Positions 16,047 through 24,830 of a DNA stretch of 38,566 bases are shown here, in pieces. Positions within the stretch are counted from its first letter, which is position 1. Each line of letters starts with the position of its first letter. A model generated the notes under the pieces. That model was not told the origin of the DNA. It was given only the letters and a program-made list of their open reading frames with translations, and did no database searches. A program made the translations under genes and the position numbers. The DNA comes from Deltaproteobacteria bacterium (lineage in GTDB: Bacteria > Myxococcota_A > Polyangia > GCA-2747355 > JADLHG01), in contig JADLHG010000028.1 of NCBI GenBank assembly GCA_020848905.1, positions 1-38,566 of the forward strand, in the 5' to 3' direction.

Positions 16047-17373
16047 GCTCCCCCGTCTCGTCGAGGTTCAACGCCCCTCCCGCCGCGGAGACGCCCCCCC
16101 GCGCCGACTCCTCCTCCGCGAGGGCCCCGGACACGGTGCAGGCCACGATGTGCCGGTCCACTCCCGTGGCGTCGGCGAGGGTGTAGAGGACCTCGAGCTC
16201 GGCGGGGTCCACGCGGCCGTCGGCGCGCGCGATGAGGCACAGGTCGCGAATGACCTGCGCTCGACGCAGCGGGGCCACGAGCTCCTTCACCGCGGCGATG
16301 CGCCGGGGCAGATCCTCGCGCAGCGCCGCCGGACTGAGTCGCGCGGGAAGGGCTCCGGCCCCGAGAAGCTGCTCGAGCGCCTCGATGGCCTTGGTCTCGA
16401 TCCCGCCGTTGGCCGTGGCCACGAGGACGCCCCCCGCGAGGAGCAACCGACGCATCGCCTCGGCCGCCTCGGAGTGCTCCTGCAGGTAGCTCGGGTCCAT
16501 GAGGCCGATGAGCTCCTCCACCTCTTCCTCGAGCGCCTGGCGCGGCGTCCCCCGCGCGACCATCAGCTCCGAGCGGGAGAAGAGCTCCGCCGCCCGGAGG
16601 CGCAGCGGGCTGAAGGGGTGACTCGCAAACCAATCACTGCGAATCGGCTCGTCGGCCTTGGCCACGCGCTCGGACTCCTCCCGCAGATCTCCGACCTGGG
16701 CCAGGAACTGGTCGATGCGCACCTTCACGCGCGCCCCGCGCAGCCCCGAGGCCAGCTTGAAGAGCGCGTGCGCGGCGGGCTCGAGTCGCCCCGCGCAGAA
16801 GAGGCCCGCCCGGTCCGAGGAGATCTCGGCGTAGCGCTGCCAGGCGAAGAGGCGCAGCGCGAAGCCCGGATCGTTGCGGCCCAGCTCCGCCAGCAGCGGA
16901 GGGACGGGGATGCGGTGGTGCTGAAACAGGTGGTGGCCGAGCTCGTGGCCCACCACGAAGCGCAGCTCGTCGGCCTCGAAGGCCTCGAGCAGGCCCGCCG
17001 AGAGGATGACGAAGAAGCGACCGCGCTCGGGGCGCACCGCCGCCGCGTTGAACTGCACCTCGGGATAGACGTAGGTCTCGAGCGGCTCTTCGAACCCGAG
17101 CGCCACGCGGCACCCGTCCACGATGGCGTGGATGTCCGGGGCCATCTCCGGCGTGAGACGCACCGCCGTACCGAGGAGGTGGCGACGGGCGCTCAGCTCC
17201 TTGGCGAGCTTCTCGAAGCGCTCGATCACCTGGCGCACGGCGAAGTCGGACAGGATGCGCTCGGCGAGCTCGCGGTCGCCCTGCGCCTGCAGCTCCGCAC
17301 GCGGATTGTGCTCGGCCAGAATCTTCGGACCGCCCGAAGGCGGGTGCTCGGCCAGTCGCTTCGGCTCGTCCAT
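16036..17373 (-). CDS. M48-type zinc metalloprotease with C-terminal TerB-like domain
   Basis: 445 aa. VVGHELGHHLFQHH carries the HExxH zinc motif (His143, Glu144, His147), and the third ligand lies in AEISSDRAGL (Glu183, with the conserved Asp187). This is the signature of M48 peptidases (HtpX/Ste24/BepA group). The region before the motif, ETYVYPEVQFNAAAV and RFFVILSAGLLEAF, also fits M48. No transmembrane helices or signal peptide were seen, so this one appears soluble and cytoplasmic. The last ~110 residues (RRAQVIRDLCLIARADGRVDPAELEVL) resemble a TerB-like helical domain with its ADG..DP.E motif. The ATG at 17373 is chosen; the frame stays open 26 codons further upstream but overlaps the likely promoter region. 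It is divergent from the somatomedin B lipoprotein. Confidence 0.8.
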   Translation of the reverse strand: MDEPKRLAEHPPSGGPKILAEHNPRAELQAQGDRELAERILSDFAVRQVIERFEKLAKELSARRHLLGTAVRLTPEMAPDIHAIVDGCRVALGFEEPLETYVYPEVQFNAAAVRPERGRFFVILSAGLLEAFEADELRFVVGHELGHHLFQHHRIPVPPLLAELGRNDPGFALRLFAWQRYAEISSDRAGLFCAGRLEPAAHALFKLASGLRGARVKVRIDQFLAQVGDLREESERVAKADEPIRSDWFASHPFSPLRLRAAELFSRSELMVARGTPRQALEEEVEELIGLMDPSYLQEHSEAAEAMRRLLLAGGVLVATANGGIETKAIEALEQLLGAGALPARLSPAALREDLPRRIAAVKELVAPLRRAQVIRDLCLIARADGRVDPAELEVLYTLADATGVDRHIVACTVSGALAEEESARGGVSAAGGALNLDETGEPTE

Positions 17374-17413
17374 GGCGGGCGCAAGCTTGCCCCGGGATAA
17401 CTCGAGTTGCCAA

Positions 17414-17447
17414 GGGGAAGGAGCTCCACGAGGGGAAGGATCTCCAC
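17414..17447. promoter_or_regulatory. Two 16-bp direct repeats with 18-bp period in a divergent promoter
   Basis: GGGGAAGGAGCTCCAC (17414-17429) recurs as GGGGAAGGATCTCCAC (17432-17447), differing at one base. The first copy includes the palindrome GGAGCTCC. The repeats lie 41 bases from the protease start and 45 bases before the somatomedin B gene's ATG, in a 119-base divergent gap. An operator for a regulator binding adjacent sites is the simplest reading. Confidence 0.45.
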
Positions 17448-17492
17448 CCACCTCCGTATGGACGGCGAAAGCACCCCTACAAGGAGCACCGC

Positions 17493-19001
17493 ATGCGCCT
17501 TCGACGCCCTCTTCTGCCCTGGGCCACCTTGCTCGTCGGGCTCGTCCTCGTCGGCTGCGAGCCCGGCGAATCGTCCGTGACGGAGACGCCCGTCCCCCCC
17601 GGACGCGGACAGCTCCTCCCGCGCGGCGAAGGCAAGGCCGACGGCGGAAACTCGTGCGCCGGGATCTGCGGCAAGCAGGCGCGCGCGGGCTGCTGGTGCG
17701 ACGCGGGCTGCGAGAAGTACGGCGACTGCTGCGCGGACAAGAGCCAGTTCTGCGACGCGAAGCCGGCCTCGTGCGTGGGCCTGTGCGGCAAGAAGAACCC
17801 GGCCGGCTGCTGGTGCGACGAGGGGTGCGCCAAGTACGGCGACTGCTGCGCGGACGTGGGCGCGGCCTGCAAGGGCGGACCGGTGAACAAGTGCGCGGGC
17901 GTCACCTGCACGCCGAGCGCCCCGAGCTGTGACGGCGCGAGCCTCGTCACCGTGACCGCCTCGAGCTGCGACCCCGCCACCGGGACCTGCGTCGAGAAGA
18001 CGCAGAAGACCACGTGCCCGAACGGCTGCGCGGCCGGCGCGTGCAAGGCCGCCCCGCCGAAGCCCCTCTCCTTCTTCGACGAGGGCCTGGCGGCCGGTGC
18101 GCCGATCACGCTCGCCGAGGCCAAGGCCTACTTCGCCCCCGGCAGCACCTCGGCGGCGCTCGGTCCCTTCGAGATCCGGCAGCGCGCGCGGCAGTGCAAC
18201 ACCACCACCGGCTGCTCCGAGTGGGCCTACCCGGCGGGCGCGACCTTCGCGTACATGACCCACGAGCTCTGGATCCCCGGTCCCGGCTGGAGCCCGCAGA
18301 AGTCCTGCTTCCAGTTCGTCTCGTCGAGCTTCTCGCCCGCCACGGGGAAGCTGGCCTTCGTGGTCGCGACGGGCGGCCGCATCGATCTGCAGCTCCAGTC
18401 GGCCGCCACGGGCACGGTGAGCTGCGCGAACGTCCCGACCGGCAACGCGGCCTGCGACGCCTTCAGCAGCGCGGTCTCGGGGCTCTCGGGGGGCAAGAGC
18501 TGCAGCCTGCCGAACCCCTCGGGCTCGGGCTACTCGAACACCGCGTATCCGGCGAGCGTCACGCTCTACGACACGACCAAGACCGACGGTAACCCGGTGG
18601 GCATGACCCTGCGCGTGACCCGCGACTACGTGACCGGGCGCTCCAAATACAAGGGCGCGGCGGACGCGAACGGCTCCTATCGCGAGGTGGAGTACGCGCT
18701 CTACGGGCTGCTCAAGGACGGCCCGCTGCCTCCCGCCACGGGGGGAACCTGCAAGCCCACTACCTGCGCGGCGCAGGGCAAGACCTGCGGCACGATCGCG
18801 GACGGCTGTAGCGGAACGCTCCTCTGCGGGAGCTGCAGCACGCCCTACGTCTGCGGCACGGACAACACCTGCGCTCTGCCGCCAGGGTGCAATCTCCAGC
18901 CGTGCTATGCCCCGGCCACCGTCGGCTACACCTGCTGCTCGCCGGGCAAGGTGACCTGCGGGAACGGGAAGGGCTGCACCTGCTACGACGCCTGCTATTG
19001 A
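17493..19001 (+). CDS. Lipoprotein with two somatomedin B domains
   Basis: 502 aa. The lipobox is VLVGC (Cys22). Two consecutive somatomedin B modules follow at 55-87 and 94-126. Each has eight cysteines in the pattern C-x3-C-xn-C-x-C-x3-C-x5-CC-x6-C, including the typical CWCD..C..YGDCC.D segment; vitronectin has the same spacing except that its second loop is longer. A further Cys-rich stretch reaches ~175. Residues ~180-410 form an unassigned domain with paired cysteines (GCSEWAY, WIPGPGWSPQKSCF, DYVTGRSKYKGAADANGSYRE split by loops). A Cys-rich tail ends in CTCYDACY. AAGGAG stands eight bases before the ATG. In animals this domain binds protease inhibitors and receptors; here a secreted protein-binding role is inference. 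Confidence 0.8.
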   Translation: MRLRRPLLPWATLLVGLVLVGCEPGESSVTETPVPPGRGQLLPRGEGKADGGNSCAGICGKQARAGCWCDAGCEKYGDCCADKSQFCDAKPASCVGLCGKKNPAGCWCDEGCAKYGDCCADVGAACKGGPVNKCAGVTCTPSAPSCDGASLVTVTASSCDPATGTCVEKTQKTTCPNGCAAGACKAAPPKPLSFFDEGLAAGAPITLAEAKAYFAPGSTSAALGPFEIRQRARQCNTTTGCSEWAYPAGATFAYMTHELWIPGPGWSPQKSCFQFVSSSFSPATGKLAFVVATGGRIDLQLQSAATGTVSCANVPTGNAACDAFSSAVSGLSGGKSCSLPNPSGSGYSNTAYPASVTLYDTTKTDGNPVGMTLRVTRDYVTGRSKYKGAADANGSYREVEYALYGLLKDGPLPPATGGTCKPTTCAAQGKTCGTIADGCSGTLLCGSCSTPYVCGTDNTCALPPGCNLQPCYAPATVGYTCCSPGKVTCGNGKGCTCYDACY

Positions 19002-19159
19002 TCTTCCGCCGCTGAGCTCCCGGCCGGCGCTCGCGACCTCGTGTCCGAGGCTGCGGGCAGCTCTCCCACACTCCCTCACCTTTCCCCTGGTCGGACCATA
19101 CCTCTTCCGGGTACCATAGATCCGTTCGCCGAACCCAAAGCAAGGAAGGAGGACGGCCC

Positions 19160-19621
19160 ATGCATCCGAATGTGCTCTCCGGACCTGGACCCGGCTACGT
19201 GCTCGACGAACGGTACTACCTGATGGAACGCCTCCCCGCGGTGGCGGGACGGCCCCGCTACCTGGCCGAGGACCTCGTCGCCAGCAAGGTCGTGGACGTG
19301 GTCATCACCGGCGAGGAAACGGACGGCACCCTGCGCTACGCGGTCCGCCCGAGCCGCCAGCCGCAGCGCAAATCGCGCGGACAGGCCGTCGGCGGCGCGC
19401 GCCGCGGGCGACGGAGCCCCGAGGTGGACGAGCCTCGGTCGGGCAATACGATTCGCACCGCTCTGCCGCCGGCTCCCGACGCCGCGCTCCGCGTGTTCGT
19501 GGATCGCGTGCACCTCACGCAGCAGGTGCCGAGCCCCCACGGCACTCTGGCCTTCGAGGGCTACGACCGAGGACTCGGGCAGCCCGTCCGCATCCTCGTC
19601 GTGCCGCGGGATGGACGGTAG
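19160..19621 (+). CDS. Small protein resembling a degenerate kinase N-lobe
   Basis: 153 aa, not confidently assignable. The first ~50 residues (PGYVLDERYYLMERL, then PRYLAEDLVASKVVDVVI) follow the order seen at the start of myxobacterial Ser/Thr kinases: PG..L..RY.....L, glycine loop, VY.AED, VA(L/I)K. Here the glycine-rich loop and the ATP-binding lysine are absent. The rest is basic and low-complexity, ending in a beta-like segment FEGYDRGLGQPVRILVVP. No catalytic loop exists. It may be a decayed kinase fragment reused as a binding protein, or the similarity may be accidental. The ribosome site AAGGAAGGAGG directly upstream (19142-19152) is excellent, so the gene is very likely translated. 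A 158-base gap precedes it, and its end is 18 bases from the convergent transposase gene. Confidence 0.55.
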   Translation: MHPNVLSGPGPGYVLDERYYLMERLPAVAGRPRYLAEDLVASKVVDVVITGEETDGTLRYAVRPSRQPQRKSRGQAVGGARRGRRSPEVDEPRSGNTIRTALPPAPDAALRVFVDRVHLTQQVPSPHGTLAFEGYDRGLGQPVRILVVPRDGR

Positions 19622-19639
19622 GGGGCCGCCTCTCGAAGC

Positions 19640-20389
19640 TCAGTGTCCTGGAACGTCGTCGGTACGCAGCTTTCCTCGCAGCTTCCACCCCGTGTGCAGG
19701 AGCCAGGTTCGTGGCTCGCCGACCGTGGGCTCTCCCGAGGGCGGCACCGGCGCGACGTCCTTCCAGCCGTCCACGAGATAGAGCGCCGAGGAGCACGGAT
19801 CGAGCTCACGCCGGGGCACCCACTTGCCGCGCTGCACGCAGTGCTTCCGCCGGTTTTGGAGCACATAGCTGAGGGCATGCTTCGTCTCGCTGGGCGTTTT
19901 CAAGATGCGCTGGTGGTAGCGGTCGGCGAAGACCCGCCCGTGCCGCCCGAGGCGGTCGTTGAGTCGCCGGGCGAGGCGAATCGCCAGGCCCCTCAGCCCC
20001 TTCATCAGGACGTCCCGGTCTTTGGCCTCGGTGATGAGGTGCAGGTGGTTCCTCTGGATCGAATAGTGCGCGAGATTGAGCCCGTGGCGACCGAGCGCCG
20101 CCCGAAATGCGCCCTCGATCACCCGGAGCTGCGGCTTGGCGCGCAGGTTCGGGAGGTCTGACACGACCTTCATCGTCACGTGCACCGGAAAACGGCTCGC
20201 GAGCAAAGGCCGCATCCGATGGGGCAGGCCGCTGCCGGGCTGTTTCTTCCGCCCCGCACCCCTCCGCTTCCCGCCCCAGCCCGTCGCCTCCCGCAGTGGC
20301 AACGGAAGCTGCTTCGCAGAACCCGCCGGCAGACGGGTGCCCGAGGTCCGGTCACCGCCCGAGGAGGATTTGCGTTTGCGTGCCATCAT
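19640..20389 (-). CDS. REP-associated tyrosine transposase (RAYT, IS200-like Y1 family)
   Basis: 249 aa. The HUH motif is NHLHL (His115, His117), and the candidate nucleophile is Tyr175 in SYVLQNRRKH. Other family marks are RRGAGRKKQP (42-51), PVHVTMKV (68-75) and the Y1-transposase segment GRVFADRYHQRILKTP. RAYTs are single-copy, chromosomal relatives of IS200 TnpA that act on short palindromic REP elements; they usually lack the flanking ends of an IS. No obvious REP-type palindromes were recognised beside this gene. The Lys/Arg-rich N-terminus is a usual DNA-binding extension. ATG 20389 or 20386 may be the start, and neither has a clear ribosome site. It is tail-to-tail with the kinase-lobe-like gene. 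Confidence 0.85.
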   Translation of the reverse strand: MMARKRKSSSGGDRTSGTRLPAGSAKQLPLPLREATGWGGKRRGAGRKKQPGSGLPHRMRPLLASRFPVHVTMKVVSDLPNLRAKPQLRVIEGAFRAALGRHGLNLAHYSIQRNHLHLITEAKDRDVLMKGLRGLAIRLARRLNDRLGRHGRVFADRYHQRILKTPSETKHALSYVLQNRRKHCVQRGKWVPRRELDPCSSALYLVDGWKDVAPVPPSGEPTVGEPRTWLLHTGWKLRGKLRTDDVPGH

Positions 20390-20664
20390 GACTAGGGCCA
20401 ATACTAGCAAAGCGCTGGTCTGATGTCAGCGATGTCCTTGCACGAACAACAACACAACCAACACAAACACCCCTTGCCCGCCGCACCGATCCGGCCCGGC
20501 CCTCCGCGTGCGCCCACCGCCACTCGCGCTCTCGCCCGCCTCCCGTCGCCAGCCAGCTCCCCCCGCACCCCTAACCGACGGTCCCCGGTCGCGCCCCACC
20601 GTCCCGCGCCTGGTCCGCCTTTTCGAGCGCGTGATAGGATCAGAGCTCTGCGGAGGAGGCTCGC

Positions 20665-21225
20665 GTGAGGCGAAAGCTTGCGATGATCATCGGGTGCGTT
20701 TGGCTGCTAGCGGGATGTCCGGGCGAGGGGCCGGCGAAGCGACGGGACGGCGCGGTGCTGAGCGACTTCCGCAAGCCTCCGCCGGGGCGGCAAGACCTGG
20801 GAGGGCCCGGGCCGGACCAGGGCGGCGGCTGCTCGGCCGCCGGTACGCCCGCGACCTGCGACCCCGTGGCCGGGACGGGCTGCGCGCAAGGGACGTGCTA
20901 CGTGGTGAAGAACGTGGGCGTCGCGTGCGTCTGTCCGGTGGGGACGGTGCAAGAGGGGGCGAACTGCAACACCACCACCGAGTGCGCGCCGGGCTTCGGC
21001 TGCGCGGGAGACGCCCCCCCCGGCACCTGCGCCAAGTGGTGCGACACGGGCAAGCAGGACTGCGTCCAGGGGCAGCACTGCGCGGAGCTCAAGGCCTTCG
21101 CGGGGCAGCTCACCACGGGCCTCTGCAAGAAGGACTGCGACCCCGCCGACGCGAACAGCTGCGGAGCCACCCAGAAGTGCGCCAAGGACGAGAAGTCGGG
21201 CAAGTACTGGTGCGTGGCGAAATAG
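20665..21225 (+). CDS. Cys-rich lipoprotein
   Basis: 186 aa, starting at GTG with GGAGGAGG five bases upstream (20652-20659), which settles the start. The lipobox is LLAGC (Cys18). A Pro/Gly/Asp-rich spacer follows, then about 18 cysteines arranged in EGF/Dickkopf-like modules: CDPVAGTGCAQGTCYVV, NCNTTTECAPGFGC and CDPADANSCGATQKC. This organisation recurs in several lipoproteins of the window and is common in myxobacterial surface proteins of unknown role. The gene is monocistronic by position: 275 bases of AC-rich non-coding DNA precede it and a convergent gene ends 19 bases after its stop. No enzymatic motif is present. Confidence 0.8.
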   Translation: MRRKLAMIIGCVWLLAGCPGEGPAKRRDGAVLSDFRKPPPGRQDLGGPGPDQGGGCSAAGTPATCDPVAGTGCAQGTCYVVKNVGVACVCPVGTVQEGANCNTTTECAPGFGCAGDAPPGTCAKWCDTGKQDCVQGQHCAELKAFAGQLTTGLCKKDCDPADANSCGATQKCAKDEKSGKYWCVAK

Positions 21226-21244
21226 GCGGCGGCCGCGACCGGAC

Positions 21245-22117
21245 CTACTTGGGCTTGCCGCCCCCACAAGAAAGCGGCGCCCCGCGCTCCGAAGGCTGCA
21301 CGACCCCGTCGCCGCTGCCGTCCTTGAAGGCGTAGAGCCCCGAGCAGGTCGGGCCGTTGCCCTCCACCTTCAGCTGGCCGCCAACCCCCACGTCGATCAA
21401 CGTCACGCCGTTCCCGCGCACCACCACGTTGCCGAAGACCTGACACGCGATCACCGAGACGTCGTTCGACTCGACGATCAGGTCTCCGGTGACCTTGCAG
21501 AAGGCCAGGGTCGAGTTGTTCGAGTTCTTCTCGAAGGTCACGTTCCCCTTCACGGTGAGCCCGCGCGTATGGGACCCGTTCGAGGCGAGGTTCAGGTTCC
21601 CGTCGAGGATCGTCTTGTCGATGCCGTTTCCGAAGAGCGTGACCTTCTCCCCGTCCAGCCGGACGTTGCCCTGGATGGGCTTGCCGTCCGTGGCGTCCCC
21701 GAAGGTGATCACCACGTGACCCTTGTTCTGCGGGATCTCGGTCCCACCGCTCCCCGCGACGCCCACCTGCTCGATGCTCACGCCGCTCGACTTGGGCGGG
21801 TAGCAGATCACCTTCACCACCTTGCCCTGCACCACCACGATGTCGGCCTGGGCGTTCGGGTCGCCGCACTGCTGCTGCTTGATCGTCGGGATGTCCAGGC
21901 ACTGCCCGCCCACGTCCACGCAGCCCGAGCCGAGCGTCCCGGTCACGACGAAGCCCGAGCCGTCGGCCAGCACGACGTTGACGGTGCCGTCCCCGGTGTA
22001 GTCGGCCGTGTCGGCGCCGTTCGGGTCCACGATGGGCCCGCTCGAGCCGCAGCCGGCGTGGGCGAGCATCGCCGCCGAGACGATCGAGAGATACCGGACC
22101 GACGTGCGCCGTCCCAT
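21245..22117 (-). CDS. Parallel beta-helix lipoprotein
   Basis: 290 aa. The signal peptide ends AHAGC (Cys23). An acidic segment (DPNGADTADYTGDGTVNVV) leads to a region with short regularly spaced hydrophobic strands such as GNVRLDGEKVTLFGNG, LTVKGNVTFEKNSNNSTLAF and GDLIVESNDVSVIACQVFG, about 20 residues per turn, which predicts a right-handed parallel beta helix. The C-terminus is short and Gly-rich. AAGGAGG lies six bases before the ATG. The EamA transporter gene is 62 bases upstream on the same strand, so co-transcription is possible but not certain. The function is unknown; a surface or matrix role is a guess from the fold. Confidence 0.7.
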   Translation of the reverse strand: MGRRTSVRYLSIVSAAMLAHAGCGSSGPIVDPNGADTADYTGDGTVNVVLADGSGFVVTGTLGSGCVDVGGQCLDIPTIKQQQCGDPNAQADIVVVQGKVVKVICYPPKSSGVSIEQVGVAGSGGTEIPQNKGHVVITFGDATDGKPIQGNVRLDGEKVTLFGNGIDKTILDGNLNLASNGSHTRGLTVKGNVTFEKNSNNSTLAFCKVTGDLIVESNDVSVIACQVFGNVVVRGNGVTLIDVGVGGQLKVEGNGPTCSGLYAFKDGSGDGVVQPSERGAPLSCGGGKPK

Positions 22118-22179
22118 GCGAAGCCTCCTTTTTCGGTGGCTCCAGCATAGCACCGCTCGCGCGGCGCCGACTACGGGCC

Positions 22180-23091
22180 CTACTTGAGGAAGATGAGGGC
22201 CACGCCGGCGAAGGCCAGGGCCGTGCCCGCGAGCGCGCGCGGGGTGATGCGATCCCCGCGCACGAGCGCCGCCACGGGAAGCGCGAAGAGGGGCGAGGTG
22301 CTGGTGAGGGCGTTCGACAACCCCACCGGGATGAGCCCCTGGCTGTAGGTCATGAGCACGAGCCCGATCACCGCGCCGAGGAGCACTGCCGACAGCGCGT
22401 GGCCGAGCACGCGCCGCTCGGCGAAGGGACGGCTCCAGGTGGTGAGCTTGCCGAGCGCCGCGGCCACGGCGAGGAGGCTCAGGGAGGCGGCCCCGAGGCG
22501 GACCTGCGTCACCTGGAGCGGGCTCACCCCGCGCACGAGGACGCGCTTGGTGAGGACCGACGAGATGGCCTGCGCCACGGCCGCGAGCAAGCCCGCCGCG
22601 GTGCCCACCCAGAGGCGCCGCGGAGTCAACCCGGCCACCGTCTCGCGCTCGCCCTGCTCGAACTGCACGAGGGCGATCCCGACCATCGTGGCCAGCGTTC
22701 CGACCCAGCCGCTCCAGGCCAGCCGCTCCCCGAGGGCCGGAAGACCCAGCAGCGCGGTCATGGGCGCCGCTGCGAGGCAGAGCACGAGCGAGCGCCGCGG
22801 TCCCACCGTCAGCAGCGAGAGGAAGTAGAAGGCGTCTCCGAGCGCGAGACCCACCACCCCGGAGAGGAGCAGGAGCGCCTGGTCCCGCCCCGCGAGCTGC
22901 GAGGGCCAGAGCTGCCCGGTCCACGCGGCGACGGCGAGGGAGATGACGGCGAAGGCCACCACCGTGCGGAAGATGTTGATCGCGCCGGCCGTGGCCCGCT
23001 GACCCACCACGGACCACTGGAACGCCGAGGCGGTCCACACCAGGGCGGTCACCAGGCCTGCGGTTTCACCTGCGTACGGCAACGACGGCAT
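22180..23091 (-). CDS. EamA (DMT superfamily) transporter
   Basis: About 303 aa from ATG 23091. Ten hydrophobic helices are arranged as two five-helix halves, as in EamA/RhaT-type permeases. Conserved features include the helix-1 segment LVTALVWTASAFQW, GDAFYFLSL, LCLAAAPMTALLG in the first half and SNALTSTSPLFALP followed by GTALAFAGVALIFL in the second. Members export small metabolites such as amino acids or drugs, and the substrate here cannot be deduced. The frame is open back to ATG 23181, adding a Pro-rich 30-residue leader; the shorter start is preferred because the longer one would leave only 34 bases to the divergent DTW-domain gene. Neither start has a clear ribosome site. Confidence 0.85.
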   Translation of the reverse strand: MPSLPYAGETAGLVTALVWTASAFQWSVVGQRATAGAINIFRTVVAFAVISLAVAAWTGQLWPSQLAGRDQALLLLSGVVGLALGDAFYFLSLLTVGPRRSLVLCLAAAPMTALLGLPALGERLAWSGWVGTLATMVGIALVQFEQGERETVAGLTPRRLWVGTAAGLLAAVAQAISSVLTKRVLVRGVSPLQVTQVRLGAASLSLLAVAAALGKLTTWSRPFAERRVLGHALSAVLLGAVIGLVLMTYSQGLIPVGLSNALTSTSPLFALPVAALVRGDRITPRALAGTALAFAGVALIFLK

Positions 23092-23215
23092 ACGGGCACC
23101 ACCATAACGCAACTCGAGGGACCCGATAAGTTCCTCGGGGGGCGCCGGCCGGCTTTCCGGCGGCGCCGACGGGGCTTTCATTGATCGGGAAGGCGTACCC
23201 CGTCAAGATGGGCCC

Positions 23216-23844
23216 ATGCTCGCCCTCGAACCCTGTCCGAAGTGCCGACGCCCGCCCGAGATCTGCGTCTGCGACCGCATCGTCCCCCTTCCCACCCGGC
23301 TGGAGGTGCTGATCCTGCAACACCCGCGCGAGCAAGACCTCGAGCTCGGCTCGGCGCAGCTCGTCGCGCAGAGCCTGCCCAAGGCCCGCGTCGTGGTCGG
23401 GCTCTCCTGGCCGGGTCTCGCCGAGGCGCTCGGCCGGGAGGCGGACCCGCGCCGCTGGGCCACGGTCTTCCCCTACGGCCTTTCGGAGGCCCAGCGCACG
23501 GCGCAGACCGAGGCGCCGACGAAGGTCATGGACCACAAGGGGCGGGCGCTGCGCCCTTCCCAGCTGGACGGGATCGTGCTGCTCGACGGAAGCTGGAGCC
23601 AGGCCAAGACCCTCTGGTGGCGAAACGCCTGGCTGCTCAAGCTCCCGCGCCTGCTCTTGCGCCCGACGGAACCGACGATCTACGGCACGCTGCGCAAGGC
23701 CCCGCGCAAGGACTACCTCTCGACGCTGGAGGCCGCCGCGGAGGCGCTGGTCGCGCTCGGCGAGTCCGAGGAGACGCGCGCGCAGCTGCGCCGGCTGTTC
23801 CGGACCATGGTGCAGAGGGCCCGCGACCGACGGGCCCGCCCCGC

Positions 23845-23848
<4 letters not shown>
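23216..23848 (+). CDS. DTW-domain protein, probable tRNA uridine aminocarboxypropyltransferase
   Basis: 210 aa. The N-terminal zinc-binding cysteines are CPKC and CVC (Cys7, 10, 17, 19). The family motif appears as LLDGSWSQAK (DGSW at 124-127, where many members have DxTW), with the downstream LSTLEA (168-173) also conserved. Characterised DTW proteins (E. coli TapT/YfiP, human DTWD1/2) transfer the 3-amino-3-carboxypropyl group of S-adenosylmethionine to a uridine in tRNA, giving acp3U. The stop overlaps the greB start in ATGA, so the two are translationally coupled. The Thr-to-Ser change in the motif is conservative. It is divergent from the EamA transporter gene. Confidence 0.85.
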
Positions 23849-24401
<553 letters not shown>

Positions 24402-24405
<4 letters not shown>

Positions 24406-24824
24406 TCCTCGTCGGCCGACAGCTGATCGCCTCCGAGGAGGCGGTGCACTAGCCGCACGAAGTCGGTCTCGGTCACGAGCCCCACGAGACGTCCGCGATC
24501 GTCCACCACGGGCAGCGCGCCGATCTTGTGATCGAGGAGCAGGAGGGTCGCCTCGCACGCCCGGCTCTCGGGCCGCACCGTCCGCACCTCGGCGCTCATC
24601 ACGTCCCCGACGCGCAGCGTCCCGCCGGCGCCGCGGCCGAGCGCGCGGAGCAGGTCCCGATTGGAGAGCATGCCGACCAGCCGGTCGTGGCGGTCGCGGA
24701 CCGGCAGGTGCCGGATGTCCCCCCCGCGCATCTCCAGGTCGGCCTGACCGACGGTCGCGTCCTCCTCGATGGTGATGGGGTCGGCCGACATCACGTCGGC
24801 AACGGTGAGCTCGGTGAGCCGCAT
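24402..24824 (-). CDS. CBS-domain pair protein
   Basis: 140 aa, a stand-alone pair of CBS motifs. The first is DVMSADPITIEEDATVGQAD through HLPVRDRHDRLVGMLSNRDL, and the second DVMSAEVRTVRPESRACEAT through ALPVVDDRGRLVGLVTETDF. Such Bateman modules bind adenine nucleotides and regulate partner proteins. There is no additional domain, and the acidic tail is short. It starts six bases after the msrB stop, so it is the second gene of a two-gene unit; a link with redox stress is suggested only by this position. Confidence 0.9.
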
Positions 24825-24830
24825 CGGGGC

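Noticed and set aside
20411-20664. AC-rich stretch as a repeat array or CRISPR leader
   Set aside because: It is low-complexity sequence without regular repeat units or spacers.
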